This document shows, piece by piece, positions 5,266 to 5,390 of a stretch of 5,390 nt of DNA. Position 1 is the first letter of the stretch. The number at the start of each line of letters is the position of its first letter. Below the pieces are notes generated by a model. The model was not told the origin of the DNA, ran no database searches, and worked only from the letters and a program-made list of their open reading frames with translations. The position numbers and the translations under genes are program-made. The stretch comes from JBEKDJ01 sp050014415 (GTDB lineage Bacteria; Desulfobacterota; BSN033; UBA1163), in NCBI GenBank assembly GCA_050014415.1, contig JBEKDJ010000386.1, positions 1 through 5,390 on the forward strand, given 5' to 3'.

Positions 5266-5315
5266 ACTAAGGCCCCAGTATGTCGAGAAATATTCGACAT
5301 ACTGGTTTAGTCTTT
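5264..5315 (+). terminator. Rho-independent terminator with a two-part stem overlapping the stop codon
   Basis: A perfect 12-bp stem, CCAGTATGTCGA (5275-5286) with TCGACATACTGG (5294-5305), has a 7-base loop. Outside it AGACTAA (5264-5270) pairs with TTAGTCT (5307-5313) across a small internal bulge (GGCC against a single T). The outer arm begins within the TAG stop codon of the UroD/MtaA-like gene. The right side ends in a short broken U-run (TTTAGTCTTT). Confidence 0.8.
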
Positions 5316-5362
5316 AGAAGAACGAAGGGGGACGGTGGGTAACAGCGATGATAAATACACTA

Positions 5363-5390
5363 CCCTCACCCTTACCCTCTCCCGTCAAGG
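5363..5390. repeat. Partial dispersed intergenic repeat of the CCCTCACCC type, cut by the window edge
   Basis: CCCTCACCCTTACCCTCTCC and the following CGTCAAGG closely resemble a widespread palindromic intergenic repeat (CCCTCACCCnnnCCCTCTCCC... followed by its complement) seen in many proteobacterial-type genomes. Only one arm is inside the window; the complementary GGGAGAGGGT arm would have to follow just outside. Confidence 0.45.

Overview
The window looks like a chromosomal accessory stretch from an anaerobic bacterium, probably a sulfate-reducing or syntrophic member of the Desulfobacterota. This is an inference from gene content and style: a MtaA/UroD-like protein outside haem synthesis, an isochorismatase-fold protein beside a WrbA-like flavodoxin, a compact Hsp20, and AT-rich intergenic DNA between genes of quite different base composition. 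No marker gene fixes the taxonomy.

Layout. Bases 1-353 (minus) hold the N-terminal half of an XRE-family regulator that runs off the left edge. It is preceded by a 27-bp near-perfect palindrome lying inside its own promoter. Bases 394-1093 hold no gene I can support. At 1160-1501 (minus) is a small Hsp20 heat-shock chaperone, with a hairpin just beyond its stop and a sigma-70-type promoter whose spacer contains eight identical bases in a row. At 1757-2383 and 2471-2938 (both minus) is a two-gene unit: a flavodoxin-fold protein transcribed first, then an isochorismatase-fold protein that lacks the catalytic cysteine of the family. A good promoter lies upstream at 3032-3061. Bases 3060-3987 are gene-poor. 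They contain one unrecognised 62-codon frame with a strong ribosome binding site, and a decayed C-terminal fragment of a SnoaL/NTF2-like gene (3611-3787, minus). At 3988-5265 (plus) is a complete UroD/MtaA-superfamily gene, with its own candidate promoter, a leader hairpin and a strong terminator hairpin. The right edge cuts through what looks like a dispersed CCCTCACCC-type intergenic repeat.

How it works together. The genes read as independent units. The flavodoxin and isochorismatase-like genes are the only likely operon. A diverged 40-bp direct repeat (1625-1664 and 3450-3489) brackets that operon and the 62-codon frame, which suggests a module that was gained or copied as a piece. I did not find a CRISPR array, tRNA, rRNA or transposase, and no clearly new multi-gene system. 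The most unusual points are the operator/promoter overlap with a near-leaderless start at the regulator, the homopolymer in the hsp20 promoter, the Cys-to-Gly change in the hydrolase, and the direct repeats.
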